DNA of 64,000 nucleotides. Origin: Streptomyces olivaceoviridis. GTDB taxonomy: Bacteria; Actinomycetota; Actinomycetes; Streptomycetales; Streptomycetaceae. Numbering within the stretch: position 1 is the first letter of the stretch; every line of letters begins with the position of its first letter. This document shows, one piece after another, positions 18,538-26,302 of this stretch. The stretch spans positions 62,001-126,000 of the forward strand of contig NZ_BMUI01000016.1 of assembly GCF_014650115.1 (NCBI RefSeq), in the 5' to 3' direction. Below the pieces are notes generated by a model that was given only the letters and a program-made list of their open reading frames with translations, was not told where the DNA came from and did not search any database. Position numbers and translations under genes: made by a program.

Positions 18538-19476
18538 ATGAGCACCAACTCCCGTCTGCGTACCTTCGGTTCGCGCGAGGTCGGCCCCGGCAAGCCCGTC
18601 TACATCTGCGGCGAGATCGGCATCAACCACAACGGTGAGCTGGAGAACGCCTTCAAGCTGATCGACGTGGCCGCCGAGGCCGGCTGCGACGCCGTCAAGT
18701 TCCAGAAGCGCACCCCCGAGATCTGCACCCCGCGCGACCAGTGGGACATCGAGCGCGACACCCCCTGGGGCCGGATGACCTACATCGACTACCGCCACCG
18801 GGTGGAGTTCGGCGAGGACGAGTACCGCCAGATCGACGAGTACTGCAAGGAGAAGGGGATCGACTGGTTCGCCTCCCCGTGGGACACCGAGGCCGTCGCC
18901 TTCCTGGAGAAGTTCGACGTCCCCGCCCACAAGGTGGCCTCCGCCTCCCTGACGGACGACGAGCTGCTGCGCGCCCTGCGCGCCACCGGCCGCTCCGTCA
19001 TCCTCTCCACGGGCATGTCCACCCCGCGCCAGATCCGCCACGCGGTGGAGGTCCTGGGCTCGGACAACATCCTCCTGTGCCACGCCACCTCCACCTACCC
19101 GGCCAAGGCCGAGGAGCTGAACCTCCGCGTGATCAACACGCTGGAGAAGGAGTACCCGAACGTCCCGATCGGCTACTCCGGCCACGAGACGGGCCTCCAG
19201 ACCACGCTGGCGGCGGTCGCGCTGGGCGCCACGTTCGTCGAGCGCCACATCACCCTGGACCGCGCGATGTGGGGCTCCGACCAGGCCGCCTCGGTCGAGC
19301 CGCAGGGCCTTCAGCGCCTCGTCCGCGACATCCGCACCATCGAGGCCTCCCTCGGCGACGGCGTCAAGAAGGTCTACGACTCCGAGCTGGGCCCGATGAA
19401 GAAGCTGCGCCGCGTCACCGGCGTCGTCGCCGAGGCGGACATCGCCGCGGCGGCGGGCGAGCCGGTCTCGGTGTGA
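18538..19476 (+). CDS. neuB: NeuB-family nonulosonate (Kdn-9-phosphate/sialic acid) synthase, lacking the SAF domain
   Basis: The ATG at 18538 follows AAGGACACC. The 312 residues form the NeuB TIM barrel: YICGEIGINHNGELENAF, then GCDAVKFQKRTPEI, the active-site Lys motif; LLCHATSTYPAKAEELNLR and IGYSGHETGLQTTL follow, and the barrel closes at GATFVERHITLDRAMWGSDQ. The family condenses phosphoenolpyruvate with ManNAc(-6-P) or mannose(-6-P). Usual NeuB proteins have about 350 residues with a C-terminal antifreeze-like (SAF) domain that caps the partner's active site. That domain is missing here. With the HAD fusion upstream, a 9-phosphate product is likely; Kdn is the best guess, as S. coelicolor walls are reported to contain a Kdn-based teichulosonic acid. 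Confidence 0.86.
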   Translation: MSTNSRLRTFGSREVGPGKPVYICGEIGINHNGELENAFKLIDVAAEAGCDAVKFQKRTPEICTPRDQWDIERDTPWGRMTYIDYRHRVEFGEDEYRQIDEYCKEKGIDWFASPWDTEAVAFLEKFDVPAHKVASASLTDDELLRALRATGRSVILSTGMSTPRQIRHAVEVLGSDNILLCHATSTYPAKAEELNLRVINTLEKEYPNVPIGYSGHETGLQTTLAAVALGATFVERHITLDRAMWGSDQAASVEPQGLQRLVRDIRTIEASLGDGVKKVYDSELGPMKKLRRVTGVVAEADIAAAAGEPVSV

Positions 19477-19511
19477 ATCCAGGTCACTTACGACGGGACG
19501 GTCGTACGCCG

Positions 19512-20867
19512 ATGAGCCCCCGCGCCGGTCAGGCCGGCCACCCCGCCCGCACGCTCGCCTTCGTGGAGAGCCCGGTACAGCTGCTGAACGTACTGGAGTG
19601 GGCACACCTGCACGGCCTGCACGACCCCGGCCCTTCCGGCCCGGCCGAGCCGTCCGGCCCCGGCCGGGCGGAGCCGGGGGTGCTGTCCGGTGCCGGCGGC
19701 GCGGAGTCGGCTGTGCCGTCCGGCGCCGACGGCGCGGGGGCGGCCCCGGCCCCCGTGCCGACGCCGGCCCTGCCCACGCAGCCCGGCCCGGCGCACATCG
19801 GCCCCGCATACGCCGGCCAGGCGTCCGCCGTGCCCGCGCAGGGCCGGCGGTTGCCGGCCGTGGCGGTGCCGGCCGGCGCGGCGGCGGGCGGTGCGGCGGC
19901 GGGCGGTGCGGAGCTCACCGTCGTCGTGCTGTCCCCGACCGACCCCATGACCCGGGGCCAGCTGCGCCGCATGGCGGACCTGGCCCGGGACGAGGGGTAC
20001 CGGGTGCGCTGGGAAGAGGCGCGGGGCGGTACGACCGCGCCCTTCCACACCATCGGCGGCCTGGCCGGTTCCCTGCGCCGGGCCGACCGGATCGTCATGG
20101 GAGACCCCTTCTCCCGCTACGTACAACTGCTGCTGACCATCACCCGCGCCCGCGACCTCGTGGTCGTGGACGACGGCACGGCGACGATGGAGTTCGTCGC
20201 CCAGCTGGCCCGCGGTGAACGTCTGGTCCGCTGGCACCGCAAGGGTGGCCGGCCCGGCGCCCGCGACCTGCTCTTCGCGCCGGTCTCCTCCTCCGCCCGG
20301 CGCCGCCTCACCCCGAGCGACCGCCGGCGCGTCGAGGTCTTCTCCTCCATGCCGGTGACCGAGATCCCGGACGGCGTGACCGTCACCGCCAACGACTTCG
20401 CCTGGACGCGCGCCCGCTTCGGACCCCCGCGCATCACCCAGAGCGCCGACCTGGTCGGCACCTCCTTGGTGGAGACGGGGGTCGTGGACGGCGACCGCTA
20501 TCTGGAGGCCGTCCGGAACCTGGCCAAGGCCCACGGCGCCACCCGCTACTTCGCCCACCGCCGCGAGAGCGTCGAGAAACTGCACCGCCTGGCCGCCGAG
20601 ACGGGCCTGGAGATAGTCCGCCCGGACCTCCCGCTGGAGCTGATCGCCCGCCGCGGCCCGATCGGCCGGACGATCCTCAGCTTCCCCTCCACCGTCGTCC
20701 ACACCCTGCCGCTGGCCCTGGCCGGCACAGGCGTGCGCGTGGCGGTCTGCGACATCGACCCGACCTGGCTCACCGACACCGCCTCCCCACGCGCCCAGGG
20801 CTTCCTCTCCGGCGTGACCGGCACCGCCCGGGACGTCCACCGGCTGGCGGCGGTGAGCCCGGCCTAG
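19512..20867 (+). CDS. Polysialyltransferase-like glycosyltransferase with low-complexity insertion
   Basis: Residues 14-36 (TLAFVESPVQLLNVLEWAH) form the first strand and helix of the polysialyltransferase-like fold, and the fold resumes at about residue 133 with ELTVVVLSPTDPMTRGQ. Between them lie nearly 100 residues of Pro/Gly/Ala/Ser repeats. Later signs of the family are DLVVVDDGTATMEFV, and near the end GRTILSFPSTVVHTLPLAL, with the S-x-x-S/T-T donor motif. No signal peptide. It is the last gene of the nonulosonate operon and a distant relative of the protein at 13446. It may form the repeating linkage while the other starts chains, but which does which is not visible. Confidence 0.76.
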   Translation: MSPRAGQAGHPARTLAFVESPVQLLNVLEWAHLHGLHDPGPSGPAEPSGPGRAEPGVLSGAGGAESAVPSGADGAGAAPAPVPTPALPTQPGPAHIGPAYAGQASAVPAQGRRLPAVAVPAGAAAGGAAAGGAELTVVVLSPTDPMTRGQLRRMADLARDEGYRVRWEEARGGTTAPFHTIGGLAGSLRRADRIVMGDPFSRYVQLLLTITRARDLVVVDDGTATMEFVAQLARGERLVRWHRKGGRPGARDLLFAPVSSSARRRLTPSDRRRVEVFSSMPVTEIPDGVTVTANDFAWTRARFGPPRITQSADLVGTSLVETGVVDGDRYLEAVRNLAKAHGATRYFAHRRESVEKLHRLAAETGLEIVRPDLPLELIARRGPIGRTILSFPSTVVHTLPLALAGTGVRVAVCDIDPTWLTDTASPRAQGFLSGVTGTARDVHRLAAVSPA

Positions 20868-20895
20868 CCGTGGCTCGTGGGGGCTGTTGACCATA

Positions 20896-20919
20896 TGCCT
20901 GAGTACGGATACTCAGGCA
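20896..20919. promoter_or_regulatory. Perfect 10-bp palindrome, probable operator
   Basis: TGCCTGAGTA at 20896-20905 is repeated inverted as TACTCAGGCA at 20910-20919 with a four-base spacer. TTGACC at 20887-20892 abuts it and could be a -35 box, so the palindrome would cover the promoter spacer of the 21015 gene. It is not followed by a T tract and is unlikely to be a terminator. Confidence 0.55.
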
Positions 20920-21014
20920 GCCCCCGGCACCGCGCCCGTAAGCTCCGTCACCGAGGCGGCACCAGATCGTCACGGCACCACCACGCCGCCGCAGGACAGG
21001 GGGAGGGAGCGCGG

Positions 21015-21467
21015 ATGGCGTGGGACGAGTGGGAGCAGTTGAAGGCGCAGGCCGCGACCCGTGGCTCCGCACGGATGCGGCTGAACCACGTTCCGATGGA
21101 TCCGGGTGGCGGCGGCACCGTGGCCGGTGACCTGAAGTCGGACAAGAAGGTCTGGGCCAAGGCCGGCGAGGACACCAAGGGAATGCGGGACGACATCGGC
21201 AAGGCCCTGGGCAAGCTGGACGGCGGGCAGTCGGGGCTGGGGGACACGTCGGGCGTGCAGTCGGCGGCGGCGCAGCAGGAGCTGTACGAGTCCTGGAAGA
21301 AGTACGTCGGGGACGTGAAGGGCCGCTGCGGGGAACTGGGCGGGCTCATGGAGCGCTCCGGGCACGACCTCGCGCTGTCCGACGCCGAGGTGAAGACGGA
21401 GCTGGACAAGATCAGGGGGAAGTACCACGACACCGAGGCCGTCGGCGGCGACGCGAAGGGCCGGTGA
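21015..21467 (+). CDS. Esx/WXG100-like helical protein, 150 aa
   Basis: The ATG at 21015 follows GGGAGGGAG. The product is all-helical: ARMRLNHVPMDP, a Gly-rich turn, then two long helices with EDTKGMRDDIGKALGKL and LYESWKKYVGDVKGRCGELG. There is no signal peptide. The plan of two helices with a Trp-containing turn recalls WXG100-like substrates and antitoxin-like partners placed before DUF1023-type hydrolases in Streptomyces, but a strict WxG is absent. The gene is nine bases upstream of the hydrolase gene and surely co-transcribed. Secretion is not shown: no ESX machinery lies nearby. Confidence 0.65.
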   Translation: MAWDEWEQLKAQAATRGSARMRLNHVPMDPGGGGTVAGDLKSDKKVWAKAGEDTKGMRDDIGKALGKLDGGQSGLGDTSGVQSAAAQQELYESWKKYVGDVKGRCGELGGLMERSGHDLALSDAEVKTELDKIRGKYHDTEAVGGDAKGR

Positions 21468-21476
21468 CGGGGATTC

Positions 21477-23309
21477 ATGGACATCGCGACGTTAAAGGCC
21501 CTGAAACCCTCCGAGTACCAGGAGGCGGCCGACGGGTACCGGGCCACGAGCGAGATGGCGGGCACCGCCAAGGACACGGTGGAGAACCGCATCTCGGCCG
21601 GTATCCGCAACCAGCTGAAGGGCGAGACGGCCGAGGCGGCCCTGCGGGAGCTGAAGGAGCTCGGCAAGAACTTCCACTACGTCCAGACCGAGTGCGCCCT
21701 GGCCAGTACCGCGCTGAACTCGTTCGCGTACGACATGGCGGCGGCCAAGCGGAAGCTGGAGGCGGCCCTGGCGGACGCCGAGGCGGCGGGCTGCAAGGTG
21801 GGTGCGGACGGCTCGGTCACCTTCCCGGCCGGCGGCACGGAGGTCGACGGCAAGGTGCCCGAGGGCGGGACCGTGTCGCCCTCGACCAGCTTGACGGATC
21901 CGACGGCCAACGCGATCGAGCAGCAGGCCGTCCACCAGCACCCGAACCCGAACTTCGGCAAGGCCATCGGCTTCGCGAACCGGATCGGGGACGCGCTTGA
22001 GGAGGCCGCGGCAGCGGACGCCAAGTGGGCGCCGAAGCTGCGCGCGCTGAAGGCCGACGACGACCTGGTGGTGTCCGACCGGGACTGGTCCGACGCCAAG
22101 TCCGACCAGGACGGGGTGGGCGAGGCCGGCAAGAAGTACCTCGACTCCCTGCCCCAGCCGCCCAGGGACGGCAGCCCGAAGGACAACGCGGCCTGGTGGA
22201 GCGGGCTCAGCGACGAGGAGCGCGCGACCTGGCTCTCCCTCCGCCCGGACACCGTGGGCACACTCGACGGTCTCCCCTCCACTGCCCGCGACGAGGCCAA
22301 CCGTGTCGTGTTCGACGAGACCCGGGCCCGCTACCAGCTGGAGCTGGACTCCATCCCGAAGCCGCCGGTCAACGAGTGGACGTTCATCGCCACCAACGGC
22401 TGGGCGTCCAAGGTCCACACCGACGAATGGATGGACTGGTACAAGCAGCACGGCGAACGCTACGACCACCTCACCAAGTCGCTCCACGGCATGCAGAGCA
22501 TCCAGGCTCGCTTCGACGCCACCGGTACGGCCACCGACAAGGACCACAGGGGCCTGCCTGAGGCGTACCTGCTGGGGTTCAGCCCGGAGGGCAACGGCCG
22601 GGCGATCATCGCCAACGGCAACCCGGACACGGCCCGACACCAGGCCGTCTATGTGCCGGGTACTACGTCCAACCTCAGCAACATCACCGGCAACGTAGAC
22701 CGGATGACCGCCACCTGGCGCGTGGCTACCGACGAGGCCGACGGACAGCCCGTCTCCACGATCACCTGGCTCGGCTACGACGCCCCGCAGGACATCGTGA
22801 AGGACTCGCCGTTTCGGCACTATGCGGACGACGGCGCACCGGCCTTCAACCGCTTCCTCGACGGGCTGGAAGCCTCGCACACCGGCGAGACCCCGCCACA
22901 CCGCACCGTGATCGGACACTCGTACGGCACCACCCTTGTCGGCTCGGCCGCCGACCACGGCACGCTGAACGCCGACGACGTAGTCACCGTGGGCAGTCCC
23001 GGTGTCACGGTGCCCAAGGCGGAGCAGCTCGACGTGCCCAAGGGCCACGTCTGGAACGAGGAGGCCGATGGGGACGTCGTACCCGACATCGGCCGCTTCG
23101 GCCACGGCGGCAGCGACTGGGACGGCCCCTGGACCGTGCCCAGCGACGAGCGGTTCGGGGCGAATCAGATGACCACGGACACGAAGGGTCACAGCGGGTA
23201 CTGGGACGAGGGCTCCGACAGCCTGCTCAACCAGGCCCTGGTCGTCGCGGGGCACGGGGAGGACGTGACACTGAAGGAACCGACCCCGACCTGGAAGTAC
23301 ACCCGTTAG
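21477..23309 (+). CDS. DUF1023-type alpha/beta hydrolase with N-terminal helical (WXG-like) domain; TTA codon
   Basis: The ATG at 21477 starts a 610-residue protein. Residues 1-105 are helical and Esx-like (DIATLKALKPSEYQEAADGY). A linker and a middle domain with repeated Trp follow (DNAAWWSGLSDEERATWL). The alpha/beta hydrolase of DUF1023 type occupies about residues 340-560, with the nucleophile elbow TVIGHSYGTTLVG. Codon 6 is TTA, read only by the bldA tRNA, so expression should depend on development. It follows the 21015 gene and precedes a lipoprotein gene, a three-gene unit often seen in Streptomyces. Substrate and location are unknown; there is no signal peptide. Confidence 0.8.
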   Translation: MDIATLKALKPSEYQEAADGYRATSEMAGTAKDTVENRISAGIRNQLKGETAEAALRELKELGKNFHYVQTECALASTALNSFAYDMAAAKRKLEAALADAEAAGCKVGADGSVTFPAGGTEVDGKVPEGGTVSPSTSLTDPTANAIEQQAVHQHPNPNFGKAIGFANRIGDALEEAAAADAKWAPKLRALKADDDLVVSDRDWSDAKSDQDGVGEAGKKYLDSLPQPPRDGSPKDNAAWWSGLSDEERATWLSLRPDTVGTLDGLPSTARDEANRVVFDETRARYQLELDSIPKPPVNEWTFIATNGWASKVHTDEWMDWYKQHGERYDHLTKSLHGMQSIQARFDATGTATDKDHRGLPEAYLLGFSPEGNGRAIIANGNPDTARHQAVYVPGTTSNLSNITGNVDRMTATWRVATDEADGQPVSTITWLGYDAPQDIVKDSPFRHYADDGAPAFNRFLDGLEASHTGETPPHRTVIGHSYGTTLVGSAADHGTLNADDVVTVGSPGVTVPKAEQLDVPKGHVWNEEADGDVVPDIGRFGHGGSDWDGPWTVPSDERFGANQMTTDTKGHSGYWDEGSDSLLNQALVVAGHGEDVTLKEPTPTWKYTR

Positions 23310-23330
23310 GCAGAGCGAGGCCCGTCGATC

Positions 23331-23864
23331 TTGAAGAACCGTACGAGCGCTGCCGCGCTCCTCCTGTCCACCGTCCTCACCACTCTCACAGGATGCAGCA
23401 TGAGCTCCAGTACGGAATCCGACGACGTCCCGTCCGCCGGCACCAGCACGTCACGTGACGCGGCCGCGCGGGCCCAGCAGCTGTCCAGTCGGCTGCGCGA
23501 CCTGATCGACGTCGAGGGAAAGGCCTCCGACGGCAGCCCCGGAGTCCAGGGGTGCGCGGGCAAGGACCGGGACACGTACTTCCGGATCTTCCACAAGTGG
23601 AGCTTCTACCCCGCCTCGGCGGCCGATCTCGGTGTCGCGATGGAGAACCTCAAGGAGGGGCTGCCGAAGCAGGGCTGGAAGATCGTCCAGTACGGCCCCG
23701 ACACCAGTGCGAACAGGAACGTCGTTCTGATCGCCGACAACGACGAGGAGCGGGCCGGCGTGCACATCGCCCAGATGGAGAAGAGGAACCCCCCGAAGCT
23801 GAGCCTGACCGTCGTCTCCGGCTGCTACCAGGTCCCCGACGGCCAGGAGGTCGAGCACTTCTAG
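23331..23864 (+). CDS. Small lipoprotein of the hydrolase operon
   Basis: The start is a TTG at 23331 with GCGAGG upstream; no ATG or GTG gives the whole signal peptide. The N-terminus KNRTSAAALLLSTVLTTLTG ends in a lipobox L-T-G-C at residue 21. The mature part is about 155 residues with two further Cys (VQGCAGKD and VSGCYQVP) that could pair. It has the alternating pattern of a small alpha/beta domain (MENLKEGLPKQGWKIVQYG). It follows the DUF1023 hydrolase after 21 bases. I do not recognise a named family. Membrane attachment outside the cell is well supported. Confidence 0.75.
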   Translation: MKNRTSAAALLLSTVLTTLTGCSMSSSTESDDVPSAGTSTSRDAAARAQQLSSRLRDLIDVEGKASDGSPGVQGCAGKDRDTYFRIFHKWSFYPASAADLGVAMENLKEGLPKQGWKIVQYGPDTSANRNVVLIADNDEERAGVHIAQMEKRNPPKLSLTVVSGCYQVPDGQEVEHF

Positions 23865-23878
23865 CCGCCCGCCCCGCC

Positions 23879-24533
23879 TCACCCCCGGCGGGCCGGCACG
23901 AACCCCCCGTGGGCGGGTCTCCTCCGCGGTCGGCTCCCGCAGGACCGTCGCGACCAGGTCCAGACCCGCCCCCGTCAGGGCCTCGGCGACCTGCTCCGGC
24001 GTACGCCAGTAGTAGTCGAGGTCGATGTCGTGGCCGAACCGCTCGGTCAGGTGCAGCCGGCCGGGCTCGGGGCCGGACTGGAAGCCGAGCAGGGCGTGCC
24101 CGCCGGGGGCCAGGGTGCGGCGGAACTCCGCGCAGGCGGTCGGCAGCTCCTCGTCCGGCAGGTGGATGGTCGAGTACAGGGCGAGGACGCCGCCCAGGGT
24201 GGCGTCGGGCAGGTCCAGTGCGGTCATCGAACCGACGTGGAAGCGCAGGGCGGGGTACGCCGCACGGGCCAGTGCCACCATGGCGGGGGAGAGGTCGACC
24301 CCGAACACCGGCACCCCCTGCTCGTGCAGCAGCGCGGTGATGTGCCCGGGCCCGCTGCCCAGGTCGGCGACGGGGGCGGAGCCGTGCACCGTGACCAGCT
24401 CGGCGAAGGCCCTGATCAGGGTGCGGTCCAGCGGGTGGAGGCCCCCCGGAGGGAAGCGGGCGCCGTAGTCCTCGGCGATCGTGTCGTAGGAGGTACGGGT
24501 CGTCCGGAGGAAGTCCGCGGTCGGGTCGCTCAC
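23879..24533 (-). CDS. Class I SAM-dependent methyltransferase, frameshifted near the C-terminus
   Basis: The GTG at 24533 starts a protein with SYDTIAEDYGARF and the SAM-binding loop VADLGSGPGHITALL, then VFGVDLSPAMVALARA, as in UbiE/BioC-like methyltransferases. The frame stays open past the expected end, through the neighbouring lipoprotein gene to 23451, giving an unlikely 361 residues. Removing one base from the C-run at 23903-23908 restores R-G-F-V-P-A-R-R-G and a stop at 23879, the natural length of about 217 residues. So there is a one-base insertion, real or from sequencing. Substrate is unknown. The catalytic core is intact either way. Confidence 0.78.
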
Positions 24534-24766
24534 GTCGGCGGACCCTACCGGGAGGGCACCGCGGCGGGGGTCCGGTTCGTGGACATCGCGCGCGTGACCC
24601 CCGCGAGGCGTGGTATCCGTGGAAGAGGAAACAGAGGTTTTACCCATCAGAGTTCACCGCCATGCGTCCGCCGGTCAGATTTTATTCCCCTAACGGGCTG
24701 AACTTTTGTTGAACGAGGGGTAGTTGACCAGCCGGGCGTCCTACCCTTCAGAGGGTGAAGCAATTG

Positions 24767-26002
24767 ATGTCCCTAGAGTCCCAGGCCGGCCTCCCGGGGG
24801 ATGTGCTCCCCGGCGTGCTGAGCGAGTCCCTGCACGCCGAACTCGTCGCCTTCCGGCGCGACTTGCACATGCACCCGGAGCTGGGCAACCAGGAGTTCCG
24901 TACGACCGCCGCGATCAAGGAGCGGCTGGAGCAGGCCGGGCTCAAGCCCCGTGTCCTGAGCACGGGCACGGGACTCGTCTGTGACATCGGTCTCGCGGAG
25001 GGTGAGCACCCGTCCGTACCCCTGCTGGCCCTGCGCGCCGACATCGACGGCCTGCCCATTCCGGACACGAAGAGCGACTGCCCGTACCGGTCCACCGTGC
25101 CCGACCGGGCGCACGCGTGCGGTCACGACGTGCACACCTCCGTCGTCCTCGGCGCCGGGCTGGTCCTCGCCGACCTGCACGCCAAGGGCCTGCTGCCCCG
25201 GCCGGTGCGGCTGCTCTTCCAGCCCGCCGAGGAGGTGCTGCCCGGCGGCGCCCTGGGCGCCATCGAGGACGGCGCGCTGACCGGCGTCGGCCGCCTCCTC
25301 GCCGTGCACTGCGACCCCAAGGTGGAGGCCGGGAAGGTCGGGCTGCGGCACGGACCGATCACCAGCGCCTGCGACCGTCTGGAGATCGCGCTCGACGGCC
25401 CCGGCGGGCACACCGCCCGCCCCCACCTGACCACCGACCTGGTCACGGCCGCCGCCCGGGTCGCCGTCGACGTCCCCGCGCTGATCGCCCGCCGGGTCGA
25501 CACCCGCGTCGGTCTCGCCCTCACCTGGGGCCGCATCGAGTCCGGCCACGCCCCGAACGTGATCCCGCAGCACGCCGAGCTGTCCGGGACCGTGCGCTGC
25601 CTGGACCTGGACGCCTGGCGGCAGGCCCCCGACATCGTGCACGCGGCGATCGACGAGGTCGCCACCCTGCACCGGGCCAAGTCCGAGATCACCTATGTGC
25701 GCGGGGTGCCGCCGGTGGTCAACGACCGGGAGTCGACCGAGCTGCTGCGCCGGGCCATGGTCGCCCGGCGCGGCATGAAGTCCGTGGAGAGCACCGAGCA
25801 GAGCCTCGGCGGCGAGGACTTCTCCTGGTACCTGGAGCACGTCCCGGGCGCCATGGCCCGGCTCGGGGTGCGCCGGCCCGGCGAGCGCACGGTGCGCGAT
25901 CTCCACCAGGGCGATTTCGACGCGGACGAGTACGCGATCACGGTGGGTGTCGAGATGTTCACCGCCGCCGCGTTCCTGGACGTCAACGGCTCGCAGAGCT
26001 GA
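24767..26002 (+). CDS. M20-family amidohydrolase (carboxypeptidase / aminoacylase type)
   Basis: I chose the ATG at 24767; the GTG at 24755 is possible and could be leaderless (TACCCT at 24742-24747). The metal ligands and motifs of M20D amidohydrolases are present: FRRDLHMHPELGNQEF, RADIDGLPI, HACGHDVHTSVVLGAGL and FQPAEEVLPGGA, with the dimerisation domain starting after DGPGGHTARPHL. The last ligand lies in SLGGEDFSWYL. These enzymes hydrolyse N-acyl amino acids or related amides in the cytoplasm. It precedes the nucleoside transporter genes, but a terminator (26008-26047) separates them. The exact substrate is unknown. Confidence 0.86.
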   Translation: MSLESQAGLPGDVLPGVLSESLHAELVAFRRDLHMHPELGNQEFRTTAAIKERLEQAGLKPRVLSTGTGLVCDIGLAEGEHPSVPLLALRADIDGLPIPDTKSDCPYRSTVPDRAHACGHDVHTSVVLGAGLVLADLHAKGLLPRPVRLLFQPAEEVLPGGALGAIEDGALTGVGRLLAVHCDPKVEAGKVGLRHGPITSACDRLEIALDGPGGHTARPHLTTDLVTAAARVAVDVPALIARRVDTRVGLALTWGRIESGHAPNVIPQHAELSGTVRCLDLDAWRQAPDIVHAAIDEVATLHRAKSEITYVRGVPPVVNDRESTELLRRAMVARRGMKSVESTEQSLGGEDFSWYLEHVPGAMARLGVRRPGERTVRDLHQGDFDADEYAITVGVEMFTAAAFLDVNGSQS

Positions 26003-26007
26003 GCGGG

Positions 26008-26047
26008 CGGCCCCCGGCGAGCCCCTTCGCGGGCCGGCCGGGGGCCG
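26008..26047. terminator. Stem-loop terminator after the amidohydrolase gene
   Basis: CGGCCCCCGGC at 26008-26018 pairs with GCCGGGGGCCG at 26037-26047 across an 18-base loop. It isolates the transporter genes downstream. Confidence 0.65.
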
Positions 26048-26185
26048 ATTTCCCGCCCGGCGCAACACGGATGCAAGCCAATCGTGCACTGTCCGCAACA
26101 CTGGCGTGAGAGGACCAAGACACCGAGTTCAGGCAGTGTTTGCCTCGAATCGATAACGGCTTCCCGAGAGGGTTTTTTGCGACAT

Positions 26186-26201
26186 CTACGCGCGTTACGA
26201 T
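26186..26201 (+). promoter_or_regulatory. Nucleoside-regulon operator variant with overlapping -10 box, upstream of the BMP lipoprotein
   Basis: CTACGCGCGTTA at 26186-26197 differs from the CTACGCGCGTAG consensus in the last two bases. TACGAT at 26196-26201 overlaps its right half and is a good -10 hexamer. A transcript from here would have a leader of about 95 bases before the GTG at 26303. The rest of the 300-base gap 26003-26302 holds the terminator above and a T-run near 26172. Confidence 0.55.
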
Positions 26202-26302
26202 GCCGCGAAGCCGACGCCGCCGGGGCGTTTCGGCCGGAGCACCGACACGGTGCTCACATCAAGCGCCGCCAAGGCGCTCAGGTCAGGTGAAGGAGCCTTC
26301 CC

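Noticed and set aside
20877..23864. A type VII secretion or polymorphic toxin locus
   Set aside because: The Esx-like and hydrolase proteins are suggestive, but there is no EccC/EccD machinery and no recognisable toxin domain or immunity gene.
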